Source: Ricinus communis
Lineage: Eukaryota > Streptophyta > Magnoliopsida > Malpighiales > Euphorbiaceae
Assembly: GCF_019578655.1 (NCBI RefSeq)
Contig: NC_063262.1
Location: forward strand, 10,857,582-10,921,581
Reading direction: 5' to 3'
Length of the DNA: 64,000 bases
In this document: one piece after another, positions 20,136 through 31,189 of the stretch
Layout: every line of letters starts with the position of its first letter
Numbering within the stretch: position 1 is the first letter of the stretch
Notes under the pieces: model-generated
The model's input: the letters and a program-made list of their open reading frames with translations, nothing else
Told to the model about the DNA's origin: nothing
Database searches by the model: none
Program-made: the position numbers and the translations under genes

Positions 20136-22390
20136 TGTCAGTATCCATTTTTCGGATCCAAAGATCAAGGGAATTACAGAAAACTCAATGATGAAAGTTA
20201 CTACCTTTCTTGAGTCTCAGAAGATTAAGGATGGGCAAATTTCAGTAAGGTTTAAGAATAATTGGATTTAAAATTACTTTTCTAAATCAATTTGGACTCA
20301 ATTGTAAAAAAAAACTAACTCTAAGGATGAAACGACAGCTTTTGCAAGTTTAGGGACTAAAGTGAAAATCTTTCTAAACCCTTTGCTCCTTAAAGACAAT
20401 CAACTCTATGTATAGCTGAATCGGCTCTATGTAGAGCCCACCGGCTCTACATAGTGTTGATTGGCTTATTTTCGAATTCCAATGCCGTTTTGCACGTTTT
20501 TTGACTTAAAACATCCAAAAATAATAAAATAGGTTTCTAGAAAGTTTTGTGATAATTATTATGATTTTTAAAATATTTTTATATTATTTTATTGGATATA
20601 GTTTATCAATAAAAGAAAATCCTTTTCTTTTAAAAATTCAAAACTTGATTTAAACTTATCTATGGCTATAAGGTTTCTTAAAAACCTTAGCTTTATATAA
20701 ACATCGTTATATCCTAATTCTAGCATTACCAATTTTCATCAATTTTTAGTAATTAATAGCAATTCTCAATTAGAGAAAAACACTGAGAAAACCCTACATT
20801 CATTTAAACATAGAGTTCTTTTTTATAACTGTAGACATAGGTCACTACGAAAGAACTCAGTTTAGGAAAGATTTTCATTAAACAACATAAACGTTTCCAA
20901 ATCCTAGACAACGCTGGATTTTGGGCCGTTCTTCAATTCAACCACCTCATTATCTCCATACACTCGTAAATAAGTAATTTATGGTGACAACTAAGGGTTC
21001 TCCCATATCCAAGATCATCCTCTCTTTTCCTTACTAGTGTTTGTGGTTTATTTTATGATTCTAGAAACATGTTTAGGTTGATTTTTGAATAATTTATTTT
21101 GATTTGCATGATTAGATTAGGATTTCTCATGAATTTACATATTTATGATTTCATTGAGTTTTGAATATGATAATATGAATGTGTTGGATTTTGAATATGA
21201 TAATTAAAGGAATTAGGTTATTTGATTTGAGACTTTATTTTATGAATGATTATGTGATTACATGAAAGTTCTAGGGTTGTATGTCCAAATTTAAATCTGC
21301 TATGCAAGATGTTATGGCCTTTTGTCACTTTGTTCTTTTATGTGTTTATGTTATTTTCTATGTGTTTTAGTCTATTTAATTTGTCTTTTATGCTTTTACT
21401 TCATTATTTCATGTTATTAATCATTTTTTGACCTTTTGTGCTTGTAAAACTAGCTCCTAGGCATGAGAATTTCAAGGAAAGTAGCAGAACTAGCCAAATC
21501 AAGCCTTAGAGCCGATCGGCTCTATAACCTCAGTTAATTGTTTCTTCAACCATATTTGCCCTAATTTCATATTTCTATGTATTTTGGTATATTTTGTACA
21601 CTGTAGATTAGGTGTTTTTCTTTTAATTTATTAGTTGTAGGATGATTGTAATAGCTAGATTTAATTTCTTGCACTTTATTTCTATTCTATATTTAATTGA
21701 TACCAAATATATGTTGTATGATTGCTAATTAAAACTGAACATATAGACTTTAGGTTAAAATTGGACCTTAACATGAAAAAGTAGTCAATTAGGTTAAAAG
21801 ATGGTAAAAATGCGCTTAAATTAAAATCCATAAAGACTTAGTGGATTTTGCCATGTGTTAATTAAAATAATTAGGCCACATTAGGTTAAGGATCACCCAA
21901 TTGGGCCTCAGCATAAAAGGTAGTCCACTTAGACTTAAAGGTTAGAAATTAAATGTATAATATGTAATTGGGCTGTAGACTAAGTGGGTATTGTACATAA
22001 TTAAATAGTTAAATAGGATAACAAATCAAACATGGGTTGGAAACATAAATAAAATGGGCTAGACTTAGGAGGATCTCACATGCTGTAATGGATATTTATA
22101 AGAAATATAATTGTCGCATTTATAAGGAATAACTTATTAAACAATAAAATTAAAGACTAAGATACACAAAAGGAATTTAGCTTTCAGATCCATCTTTAAA
22201 TGCGGTGAAGCTTCCTTATAGAATCTAGTACACTCAATTCATAAACGTGTCCCGGACAATTACCCAGTTGGCGACTCCTATCTCCGACTTGTCTTTGTGA
22301 TTATTTAGCATATTCCTATTAGGTTGAAAAGTCTTACAGTACTGTAGTCGCTAGAGACACTTGGGTGCATGCCTAGAACCGTCTCCTACA
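20136..22390 (+). repeat. 3' LTR of A-I (about 2.25 kb)
   Basis: Starts TGTCAGTATCC and ends GTCTCCTACA. Aligns along its whole length with the A-II 3' LTR and, reversed, with 26879-29090. It contains a palindromic cluster at 20398-20466 and another palindrome (gagccgatcggctct) at 21509-21523. Because it ends cleanly at 22390, it marks the right border of A-I. The matching left duplication cannot be tested, since the 5' LTR start is lost. Confidence 0.88.
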
Positions 22391-22772
22391 ATCATCACTA
22401 AGTATGTAGTTGTGTTATAGTTTACTGGAATGTATGCCGAAAATAATCATTAGTTTTAAAGATATTACGCTAACTAGGGTCTGGTTAGGGAAAATATTGT
22501 ATTGGATTGTATTTTCTTAATTTCTATTCTTGTATCATTGTTCTTGTATTATCTACGCACTGGTATACTAGAATGAAAATTTTATTTTAAAAAAGTAAAA
22601 GACATCCAACTCTTTGATAATAAATAATGAAAATCATTCTTTACTTATATATGCTTAATAATCTTAAGCAAACAGTTTGCCTAATAAATGTGGTAATGAT
22701 AACAAATAAATTTGTAAATCAAAATTAATCAAAGGCAAAATTGAAGGTATAAATCAAAATTGATAGGATAGG
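22391..22772. other. Unassigned AT-rich spacer
   Basis: No ORF or repeat structure recognised. It is the flank of A-I and of the next retroelement. Confidence 0.5.
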
Positions 22773-23572
22773 GTGATCGGCCAGGTCAAACTGTCAACCT
22801 TTGACCTAAACTCAACGAGCTATATGGAATCTTGACATATTAACTCACCCCCACACCTTAAGGCGCATTATTTGAGCCGTCAAGTAAAGATTGCCTAAAC
22901 CCATAAATAGATCAAAAAACCCCTAATCGTAATGTAAAACCCTTTAATGACGTTACCAAGCTATAAAATAGCCAGTTGTCCTTAGTCACTAGGCGGTTAT
23001 AACAGAATCAACGAGTTAGCCCTATCCCAAGTAGAAGGAATATCTTTCTCTCTCTCTCATGATTCATCATCTCCAATACTCTGGTATAAATATTCCTCTT
23101 TCACATGTACAATACACATTTCTTCACTATTTTATATACTGTTACTCTGTCAAATTAACCTTTTGTCTAACTTGATTTCGAAAAGCCAATTTGGACATAA
23201 AGTCCATTGGCTCAATAACCTTCTCTTCTCCCTCTCTTGATAAGGTACACCTCAACAAGCCGACCCCACTCACTAGGCAGTTATAACATAATCAACGAGT
23301 TATCCATATCCCAGGTAGAAGGAATATCTCTCTCTCTCTCTCTCATGATTCATCATCTCTAATAATCGGGTATAAATATTCCTCTTTCACATGAACAATT
23401 CACATTTCTTCACTATTCTATATATTATTACTCTATCAAATAAATCTCTTATCTAACTTGATTTCGAAAAGCCAATTTGGACACAAAGTCCGTTGGCTCA
23501 ATAATCTTCTCTTCTCCCTTTCTTGACAGGGTGCACCTCAACAAGTCGACCTCGCTCTAAATGAATCCATCA
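22773..23572 (+). repeat. LTR of a Tat-like gypsy element, with internal duplication
   Basis: Begins about TGATCGGCC and ends ...AATCCATCA just before a PBS-like sequence. It carries two copies of a 284-bp block, each with tataaata and the leader ttcgaaaagccaatttggac. The start is approximate. Confidence 0.6.
22987..23554 (+). repeat. 284-bp tandem duplication inside the LTR
   Basis: Copy 1 runs 22987-23270 and copy 2 runs 23271-23554, both starting cactaggc(g/a)gttataac and ending ctcaacaag(c/t)cgacc. Each contains ggtataaatattcctctttc (near 23082 and 23371) and a TC-rich tract. Divergence between the copies is modest (several per cent by eye). Confidence 0.85.
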
Positions 23573-23573
23573 A

Positions 23574-23590
23574 TTGGCACCGTATGTGGA
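23574..23590 (+). other. Primer-binding-site-like sequence
   Basis: TTGGCACCGTATGTGG follows the LTR end directly. It is close to the TTGGCGCCGTCTGTGGG start of the internal region seen in many plant Tat and Athila-type gypsy elements. One C/A change lies in the tRNA-complementary core. Confidence 0.6.
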
Positions 23591-23655
23591 AAATGGTTTT
23601 TATGTTTCCTTTGATAACCCGAGATCTCTCTATTGATTGGTTTTATATAGAGCAA

Positions 23656-25074
23656 TGACAAACCGAGGAGACAGCTCTAGCTAAGACCTACCACTCCTGG
23701 GTACTCAAGTTATATCTGGGTACTCTACCCTACCTGCATTATCTTTTCCACCGTTATAAACTATCGCAAATCCTTTAACCAATAGCACGATCATAATATT
23801 ACCTTCCATACCCAGATTCCCTAGTCTCTCTAATGTAAGAGCTTCACCTTCCTACATTGGGGCCTCTTTCATAACCATTAATACCTACACTCCAGCCAGA
23901 GTATCAATCCCACCACTCTACCAATCTATCCTTTCTAGTTCTCAAACCCCTCGAGACATGAATATGGGAGTAGCCTAGGCAATCTTAGGCCAATTCTAAT
24001 CGCAACTAGCCTAACTTTTGGTAGCATAGACTCCCCACCCACTAGTCAGATTTCTACTTTGGATCCAAACATCAACCTAAAAAAAAGCACATTTCAACCC
24101 ATCTACCTCCATAAACCTAAACAACAAAAATCAACAGATCAATCAAAATGCTTAAGGAGGAGGTCGAGTTCCACTCAGAGAGGATCATCAATGAATTCTT
24201 TGCCGAGACAATGATGAGGAAGTAGTAAAGTCTCATGCTACTCTAAAGTCCAACATAGAGGAGAACTAGACAAATGAAGTCTACCAGCAAGTTTAAAAGG
24301 CTGTGAGGAGAGAGAGGCCAAGGCATTCATGGAGCAGTACATGGACTAGGGATCCCCTCTAGTCGATTCCATCTTGATGGAGAAATTCCTTACTAAGCTG
24401 CGGTTACCACAGCTTGATACCTTTGACGAAGTTGGCGATCCTAAAGTCCATGTATCCAATCAAGACAACTATACAGTTATTTGACGTGTCTGATGTAATT
24501 CTATGTCCAATCTTTCCCACCACGCTAACGGGCTCAGTGTAGAAGGGGTACATGAAATTGGGAATAGGAAAAATTTTATCTTTTGACAAGATGTAGAGAT
24601 CTTTCTTGTTGAAGTTCATTACCAACATCCCCAAGTAACATATGACGTATGAACTATACGATCGTCAATAGGGGGAAGAAAAGACCCTGAGGTCTTATTT
24701 GGAGAGATTTAATGCAGTGGCTATTGAGATAGAGAACATCAATGTTGAGACAACAACCTTGGTGCTAAAAGAAGGCACTAAGTTTGGAAAGCTAGTGGAC
24801 AAACTTAGAATAAAGATACCTGAGTCATTCTAAAAACATATGGCTCTAGGCTAGAAATATGTCGACGTAGATGAAGAGAGGAGGAACGATAGGAGAAAAG
24901 AACAGGAAAAGAAGCCTAGAAGAGGGCCAATACAGAAAGGCCTAGTAACTGATATAGTCGGAATCCCTGATATAGAGACCGAGAGCATTCTTGTCCTTAG
25001 AGATACTCTAGCTTTGTTAACCGTGAGACTTTGCATATCAAGCTGAGGCCAGAGACTTGATATGAATCAGAGAG
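23656..25074 (+). pseudogene. Decayed gag of a Tat-like gypsy element
   Basis: A likely start is at 23656 (MTNRGDSSS). The conserved gag core is in pieces: KLRLPQLDTFDEVGDP (about 24395), FPTTLTGSV and SFDKM (24510-24600), LRSYLERFNAVAIEIE (about 24690), then LVDKLRIKIPESF (about 24790) and YVDVDEERRNDR. This is the order of Retrotrans_gag proteins (capsid precursor that packages element RNA). Many stops and frameshifts split the frame. Protease and later pol are absent; the sequence is cut by a non-autonomous DNA element at 25085 and, after 55 bp more, by repeat C1. Confidence 0.7.
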
Positions 25075-25084
25075 AATAAGCAAG

Positions 25085-25696
25085 GAGATAATATGCATTT
25101 TTGCCCTTAATGTTTATAGTCAAGAGCACATTTTCCCTTAAATTGTTTTTTGGCACAAATAAGCCATTAAAGCTTCCAAAACCTATAATTCAAGCCCCTT
25201 AGTTAATAGAGAAACCAAATTGTGTTAGATGTTGAGTCTAGTCTTCTAACTTGTCTGAATTTTAGGTGCGTCAACTCAATCACTATTTCTTGAAATTCTC
25301 TCTCTCTCTCTCTCTTCTTTTTTCCTCTTTCCCTTTAACACTTGCAAAGTAATATAATACAACTATACTCTCCACCAAATATCAAGTTCTTTAACCTAAT
25401 TAGAAAAAAACCCTAAGTTAGGAATGAAATTTACTTTATCAAATGATAAAAAGAAAGAATACAAAAGTGAACCTTAGAGAGTAAGTTGGAGGAGAAAAAA
25501 GGAAATGGAGAAGAAGCAAGATATAAGCGAGAAAGAGAACTGAGTGAATAGTACTATTATACTCAATATTATACACTGACTAATTTTAGGTAATAATAAT
25601 ACCAATAATGTCTCTTTTCTTCTTTTTTGTTGCATTTCGTTTGCACCAAATTATTTTTATTGTTGCATTTTCTTTCTCCCTTCTTCTTATTCTTCC

Positions 25697-25766
<70 letters not shown>

Positions 25767-26349
25767 TATAAGTCAAAACCAACCCATATCCCTATAACCA
25801 AGATCTGTAAACATCATTGAGAAGCCCATCATAACTATTTATTACTCTTGTTGTTTGGTACTTTTATTACAGGTATAGTGGTTTTGTTTGTTTTACGATT
25901 TGGAAGATGGTGCAGACAGCTTTTGGAGTACATGTTTCAACTCCAACTTTTGTTTTCTTTAATTTAATTTTTATTTAGTTTGTTTATTTCTCTGTCTTCT
26001 GACTAGATAAATATTATTTTCCTAATTTAGGTTTCTATTTTTTTATTGAGGACTTGATTTTTAGTTGAGATTAAAGTTGTATTGTAATACTTTATAATTT
26101 TTAAAGGGAAAGGGAAAGAAAAAAGAAAAAAGAGAAAGAACTCTTTAGGAAATATAGAGACTAAGCTTGCAAAAGAGATCGAGTTGACTCATCCAAAATC
26201 AAGATAAGTTAGAGGAGCATACTTAACATCTAACAATGTTTAATTTTTTTTAATTAAGGGGTTTCAATGGCTTATTTTTGCCTACAAATAGTTGAAGGGC
26301 AAATATGTTCCTAACTATAGACGTTAAGGGCAAAAATGCACCTTATCCA
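25085..26349. mobile_element. Non-autonomous Mutator-like element, perfect 10-bp TSD
   Basis: AATAAGCAAG occurs at 25075-25084 and 26350-26359. Inside it, TIRs of about 150 bp face each other: left tgcatttttgcccttaatg, then caaataagccattaaag; right, inverted, gcatttttgcccttaacg, then aaataagccattgaaac. Length is 1,265 bp. Mutator-like elements make 9-11 bp duplications and have long TIRs, so the class fits. No transposase or clear captured gene is visible. A long ATT microsatellite lies in the middle. Confidence 0.85.
25693..25767 (+). repeat. (ATT)n microsatellite
   Basis: About 24 uninterrupted att units inside the Mutator-like element. It creates a poly-isoleucine ORF that is not a gene. 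Confidence 0.95.
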
Positions 26350-26414
26350 AATAAGCAAGAGATACGATAGTCACGCCGGATGAATAGCTACAATGGAGTC
26401 GTATAACATAAATC

Positions 26415-26878
26415 CAAGTATTATAAGTTTTTAGCTTAAGTCATTTCATGACTAAAGGCACCCCTAATTTTGACCTTGATAATTAAATTGAATGTTTCTG
26501 ACCTTGAGTGTCTTCTTTAGAGGAATCATGCATTTCATAGGAAGGCTAAAGTTCAAATTTGCCTCCTAAATCGGGATCGCCACCACCTAGTCTACATCAC
26601 AGCTTTTATATTAAGTTAACCATTGAAGTTGAAGAGGATATTGTGATCACGAGTAGAAAGTAGCGCCCGCAAAAGAGTACAAAATGAAGACAATAGGTAT
26701 CACGCCCAACGTCACGACTGTGACCAAGCTCACTACCTCAGAAGCCTTACCTCTAGTAGATCGTGATCGTGCCAATGACCTCGAGACCGTGACACTCATA
26801 TCCATTAGAAAGATCACTAACAGTTATTTATGACAGAGTGAATCACGGAGTCCCATATGGATTATAGTCGTTGCTACT
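26415..26878 (+). repeat. Repeat C, copy C1, truncated by A-III
   Basis: Matches 35943-36413 in inverted orientation over about 465 bp (blocks tttttagcttaagtcatttc, ggaatcatgcatttcatagg, tcacgactgtgaccaagct). It stops at gttgctactt, where the A-III LTR begins. In C2 the repeat continues, so C1 was interrupted by A-III. In C2 the continuation has a TATA-like gggtataaatacctc, so repeat C is probably an LTR. Confidence 0.75.
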
Positions 26879-29090
26879 TGTGGGCGACGGTTTTGGGCGC
26901 GCACCTAAGTGTCTCTAGAGACTACAACACTATAAGGCTTTTCAACCTAATAGGAACACGCTAACTAATCATAGAGACTAGCACAGAGATGGGAGTCACC
27001 ACCTGGGTAATTCTCCGAGAAACGTTTTCTAATTGAGTGGCGTTTCATCGTATCCAGAGATGGATTCGGAAGCCAACTTCCTTATTTGTGTATCTTTGTC
27101 TATAATTCTATTATTTAATGGGCTATTTGTGAGGTCCTCCTAAGTCTAGCCCATTTTATTTATGTTTCCAACTCATGTTTGATTTGTTAGCCTATTTAAC
27201 TATTTAATTATGTACATGGCCCACTTAGTCTAGCCCAATTACAGATTATGCATTTAATTTTTAACCTTTAAGCCTAAATTGACTACCTTTTATGCTGAGG
27301 CCCAATTAGGTGATCCTTAACCTAATATGGCCTAATTAATTTAATTAAAACATGACAAAACTCATAAAGTCTATATGGAATTTAACCTAATGGACTAATT
27401 TTTCATGTTAAGATCCGATTTTAACCTAAAGTCTATATGTTCAATTTTAATTAGGTGATCACACAACAGATATTTGGCATCCATAAAAAATAGAACAAAA
27501 ATAAAGTGCATGAACTTAAATCTAGCTATTACAATCCTCCTACAATTAAGAAATTAAAAGAAAAACACATGAAAAGTTGTTACAGTACACAAAATAAATA
27601 AAAATGCATAAAAATCCGAAGTTAGGGCATAAAATAGTGTTGAGCCGATCGGTCTAAGTCATAGATTCGATCGGCTCTAATGCTTGTTAGGTCGGTTCTG
27701 TGACTTTTTTTTGAATCCTCATGCCCAAGAGCTGATTTCACATGCACTAAAGATTAAAAATCAATTAAAAACTCAAAATAGTGAAATAAAAGGCATAAAA
27801 ATGAATTAAAATAGACCAGAACACTTAAAAAATAATACAAGCACAGAAAAGAACAGACTGACAGAAGGCCAAAAAATTTCACATGGCAGATCTTAGGTTT
27901 GAACATTCAACCCTAAAAGTTTGATACAATCATATAATCATTTATAGAAAGACATAAATCATGTTGCCTTAATCATTCTAATCATTATATCCAAAACCCA
28001 ATAGAAAGCATGTTATTAGATTTAAAACCCTACACATATCATGTTATCATATTCAAAATCCAATATCATAGAACCATGTTAATTCATAAAAAAAAACCTA
28101 AATATAATCATGCAAATCGTATAGAACATCCAAAAATCAACCTAATCATGTTTCTAAAATCATAAAAATAAAAGAAGTAGTGAAGAGGAAAAAGATGTTA
28201 ATGATGTTTAGATTTAGGAAGCCCTCAGGTTGTCATCGTAGATTGTTGATCTATGAGTCTCTAGAGATGATGATGTGGTTGAGTCAAAGATCATATGAGA
28301 ATCCGGTGTTGTCTAGGGTTGAGAAAATCTTTTTACGTTCAAGAAGAAAACTTTCCTAATCTTAAGTTCTTTCTTAGTGACTTGCTCTCTAGTTACCAAA
28401 AGAACTCTCTACCTAAGTGAACGTCAATTTTTTTAGTATTTTTAGTAACAGTAGTCTATAATCAATGTAGTTGTAGCTAAGAATTTATCTCCCTAGACCT
28501 AGGACTTAATGATGTATTTATAGAGGTAGGGTTTTTTTTAGGAAACCTAAGGCAACAGATAAGCTCCCCTTGGTTTTAAATTTTAAGAAAAGATTTCTCC
28601 TTTATCAGTTATTAATATCCAATAAAATAAAAATTATTGAAATTAAAATCTTTAAAATCCTAATTATTATCATAATAAACTTTATAGAATCTTCTTTTTT
28701 TGTTAATTCTTTCATTTTTTTTTAGTCAAAATATGCGTAAAATAGTGTCAGATTCTAAAAATAAGTCAATCGGGATTGTATAGAGCCGGTCATTCGGCTC
28801 TATGTTGTCGATCGACTGTACGTCGATTGGCTTTAAGGAGTAAAAATTTTAAGAAATTTTGCATTTTAGTCATTGAGCTCGTGAAAACTATCATTTCATC
28901 CCTCAAACTTAATTTTTCTAACAATTGAGTCCCAATTGATTCTAAAAAAGTAATTTTAATTCAATTATTCTCAAACCTAATTGAGATTCGACCGTCCTCA
29001 ATCCCCTGAAACTCGAGAAAGATAATAACTTTTATCATAAAATTTTTCATAATTTTCTCGATATCTAGATATGGAAAATAGGTGTTGATA
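26879..29090 (-). repeat. 3' LTR of family A element A-III
   Basis: Reverse complement of the family A LTR. On the minus strand it begins near 29090 (TATCAACACC, expected TGTCAACACC), shows palindromes at 28780-28835 and 27640-27680, and ends at 26879 (CGCCCACA). It is preceded on the minus strand by a purine-rich tract (accgagggcaac) and the family tandem array. Length 2.21 kb, close to the A-I 3' LTR. Confidence 0.88.
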
Positions 29091-30104
29091 GTTGCCCTCG
29101 GTTTGTCGAAATTTATAAGCACTCATGCGATTAAATAAATTAAGACAAATAATAAATATCAAGAATACGATAAAGGATATAAGTTATAGAAATTTTGATC
29201 TGAAGTGGGAACTATGCCCACTTGATTTTGAGGACTTTACCTGCTTGATTTCAGAGGACTTTGCCTACTTGAATTTTGAGGACCTCACCCGCTTTAGTTT
29301 TAAGGAATTCGCCTGCTTAATTAATTTACTTCCTAGTTTCGAGTGTCGAATTTGACTATTAGTTGAAAACATTCCTACTTTGAGGTACAATTGGTTTGAT
29401 GGATATCTTTTGGAGATTGCATTGGTAATTGGCCCATCCGAAGACTAAAATGTAATTTTGGAAGGTTAGGGACCTAAACAACACTTTTGCCTTCTTTAGG
29501 ACATATATGTATATATATATTCTTATATCCATTTCTAATTCACTTATATTCATTTCTCCTTATTTTCTCTCAAAATCCTCCTTTACTCTTTCTTTGACTT
29601 TTTCCTCATTTCTTAGATAAATTTCACAAAATTAGTTTTGAAATAGCTGGTTCTTCATCTAGATTTTTTGGACATACCCCAGTCGCACTAGATTAGGAGT
29701 TTTCATTGCCAATTTCTTGCCAAAATAATCTTGGGCTTGTTAAAGGGAGGAAATCTCCATTTTGGCCAAATTGAATATGCATCGGGCATTTTTAGTTGTT
29801 GGACATGTATTTTCCTTGCATTAGATACTATTTATTGTGATTTAAATACTAGATACACGTGTTATTTGATCAAAATATGTGAAGATCTGCAAAAAAATTG
29901 AAGAAAATTGTGTGCCCTAACCGATAGAGCCGATTGGCTCTGTGTAGTGCTTATTCGGCTCTGCAAAGACCAATCAAGCGTGCACATGCCAAAAATTGAT
30001 TTTTAATACATTTTTAAAGAAAAATTCTTGCAAATGAAAAACATACTTACTTTTTTTGTGCCTTGGTATGTGCATACTGTGTTTTTATACTTATTTTTAT
30101 GCTT
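29091..30104 (-). other. A-III internal 3' region with tandem array
   Basis: 29215-29320 holds reversed aagcaggcgaagtcctcaa-type units (read here as gaggactttacctgcttg). The rest is spacer matching 19070-19824 reversed, with a palindromic gagccgattggctct at 29927-29942. No gag or pol is recognised. Confidence 0.75.
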
Positions 30105-30960
30105 TTTAGAGTGATGTTGTGTCGATCCGGTTTGCCGTAAACTTCTATAGTGCTCATGAGTGGTTCGACGAGCTTTCGGGCTCAGTGCAGGCTCAAATTG
30201 GCTGCACTGGGTTTCGCCGATTTGTTACTACATTACTATATGTTACAGGGAGGACTGACCACAACTGAGTGTATACACTACTTGAGAGGTGGATGGACAC
30301 TAACAACACCTTCCACACCCTGGTTGGTGAGCTGACTCTATCCCCACTTTCTTTCGTTGCTATCATGGGGATTGACTTTCTTTCACGAGTATCCCTGTAC
30401 CTTCCAGTGATGCTATACAAGATCAGTGGTCCAATGTCGTGGACTAGTTCGTCATTGATTTTCAAGGGTCCTTATTGACGTGCAAGAACACATGTTGCTT
30501 AGCTTTTGAGAGTATCCCTCTCCATTACAAGGGGATTCACACCTCGGACTACTCGAGAGATAGACCAGATGGCCCAAGCTTTTCTGGTTTTTTAGGACTA
30601 TACTGTTCGACGACTTGGATTATTCACTAAAATTCACTTCCTGGCTTCATTGAGAGATTTGGACCAGGTTTCCTCCTTTAATTAGGGGTTTGCCACACTC
30701 GCCTATTTATACCATCAGATGGACATTGTTATTCGAGGGAGAAAGATATTGTACGAGTTTTGGAACTCTGCTAACATAAGTTTCAATTATTTCTTTTCCA
30801 TTTCAGCTTCCTTATATTTGCATATGAGCTGCTGACTTTTGATTTGCAGGTTTAGGGCTTAGACATCGGACTACTGGTAGGCTCTCAGCCTAGTAGCGTG
30901 TCCTGTGCCTTTCCTCACTTTAGCCACTGGGGTTCGAGCCGATATAATGCTTGACAGTAG
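30105..30960 (+). pseudogene. PMD gene of A-III, antisense to its LTR
   Basis: Plus-strand coding while the LTR reads on the minus strand. Motifs in order: NFYSAHEWFDELSG, QAQIGCTGFRRFVT, LLERWMDTNNTFHTLVGELT, IMGIDF, TPRTTREI, MAQAFLVF, LRDLDQVSSFN, then LAYLYHQM. This is the PMD pattern (ERW...TFH..GE at the start; a DL...Y/F..G.A.LA.LYR block at the end). The coding part ends near AACATAAGTTTC. A T-rich stretch ends in tttgatttgcag at about 30850, and coding resumes with GLGLRH and RLSA, so an intron sits at the same place as in A-I. It is decayed: frameshifts and in-frame stops (including before VYTLLERW and after SSFN). PMD proteins act in the nucleus in transcription and silencing in the host MAIN/MAIL1 family; the role of element-borne copies is unknown. 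Confidence 0.8.
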
Positions 30961-31189
30961 TAAATGAATAAGGGGTAGTGCTAAATCTCTCAAATGTTGT
31001 TGATGTGTCAACATATTTCCCCTTTGCATCAATAGTTGAAGTAGCACCAGAAACTCCTTTGCCTTATTTTGCTTTCAAAAAGTATTTCAATACCTGTGAA
31101 TAATCATTTGCATACACCTTTTCATTTTCATTGGATTAGACCTTTTATTTCTTTAATCTCTTCCTTATTTTGACCTAATAAAAGTAATT
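30961..31189. other. Junction between A-III and the Mutator-like element
   Basis: No 5' LTR for A-III is seen here. The exact border between the retroelement remnant and the Mutator-like element is not visible. Confidence 0.4.

Larger units (their letters stand above)
6160..22390 (+). mobile_element. Family A LTR retroelement A-I, with nested insertions
   Basis: The element runs from a 5' LTR remnant (6160-7001), through an internal region carrying minus-strand PMD and second-ORF genes, to tandem repeats, a purine-rich tract and a 3' LTR (20136-22390). Removing the nested units (TIR element 9052-10145, A-II 10913-15940, solo LTR D 16035-18993) leaves about 4 kb of internal DNA. No gag, protease, reverse transcriptase or integrase is recognisable in either strand, so the copy is non-autonomous. 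Long LTRs (about 2 kb), 3' tandem repeats and an antisense extra ORF fit the Tat group of Ty3/gypsy elements. That placement is inference because no pol is present. Confidence 0.75.

Noticed and set aside
25608..25820. 70-codon poly-isoleucine ORF
   Set aside because: Produced by the (ATT)n microsatellite inside a non-autonomous element.
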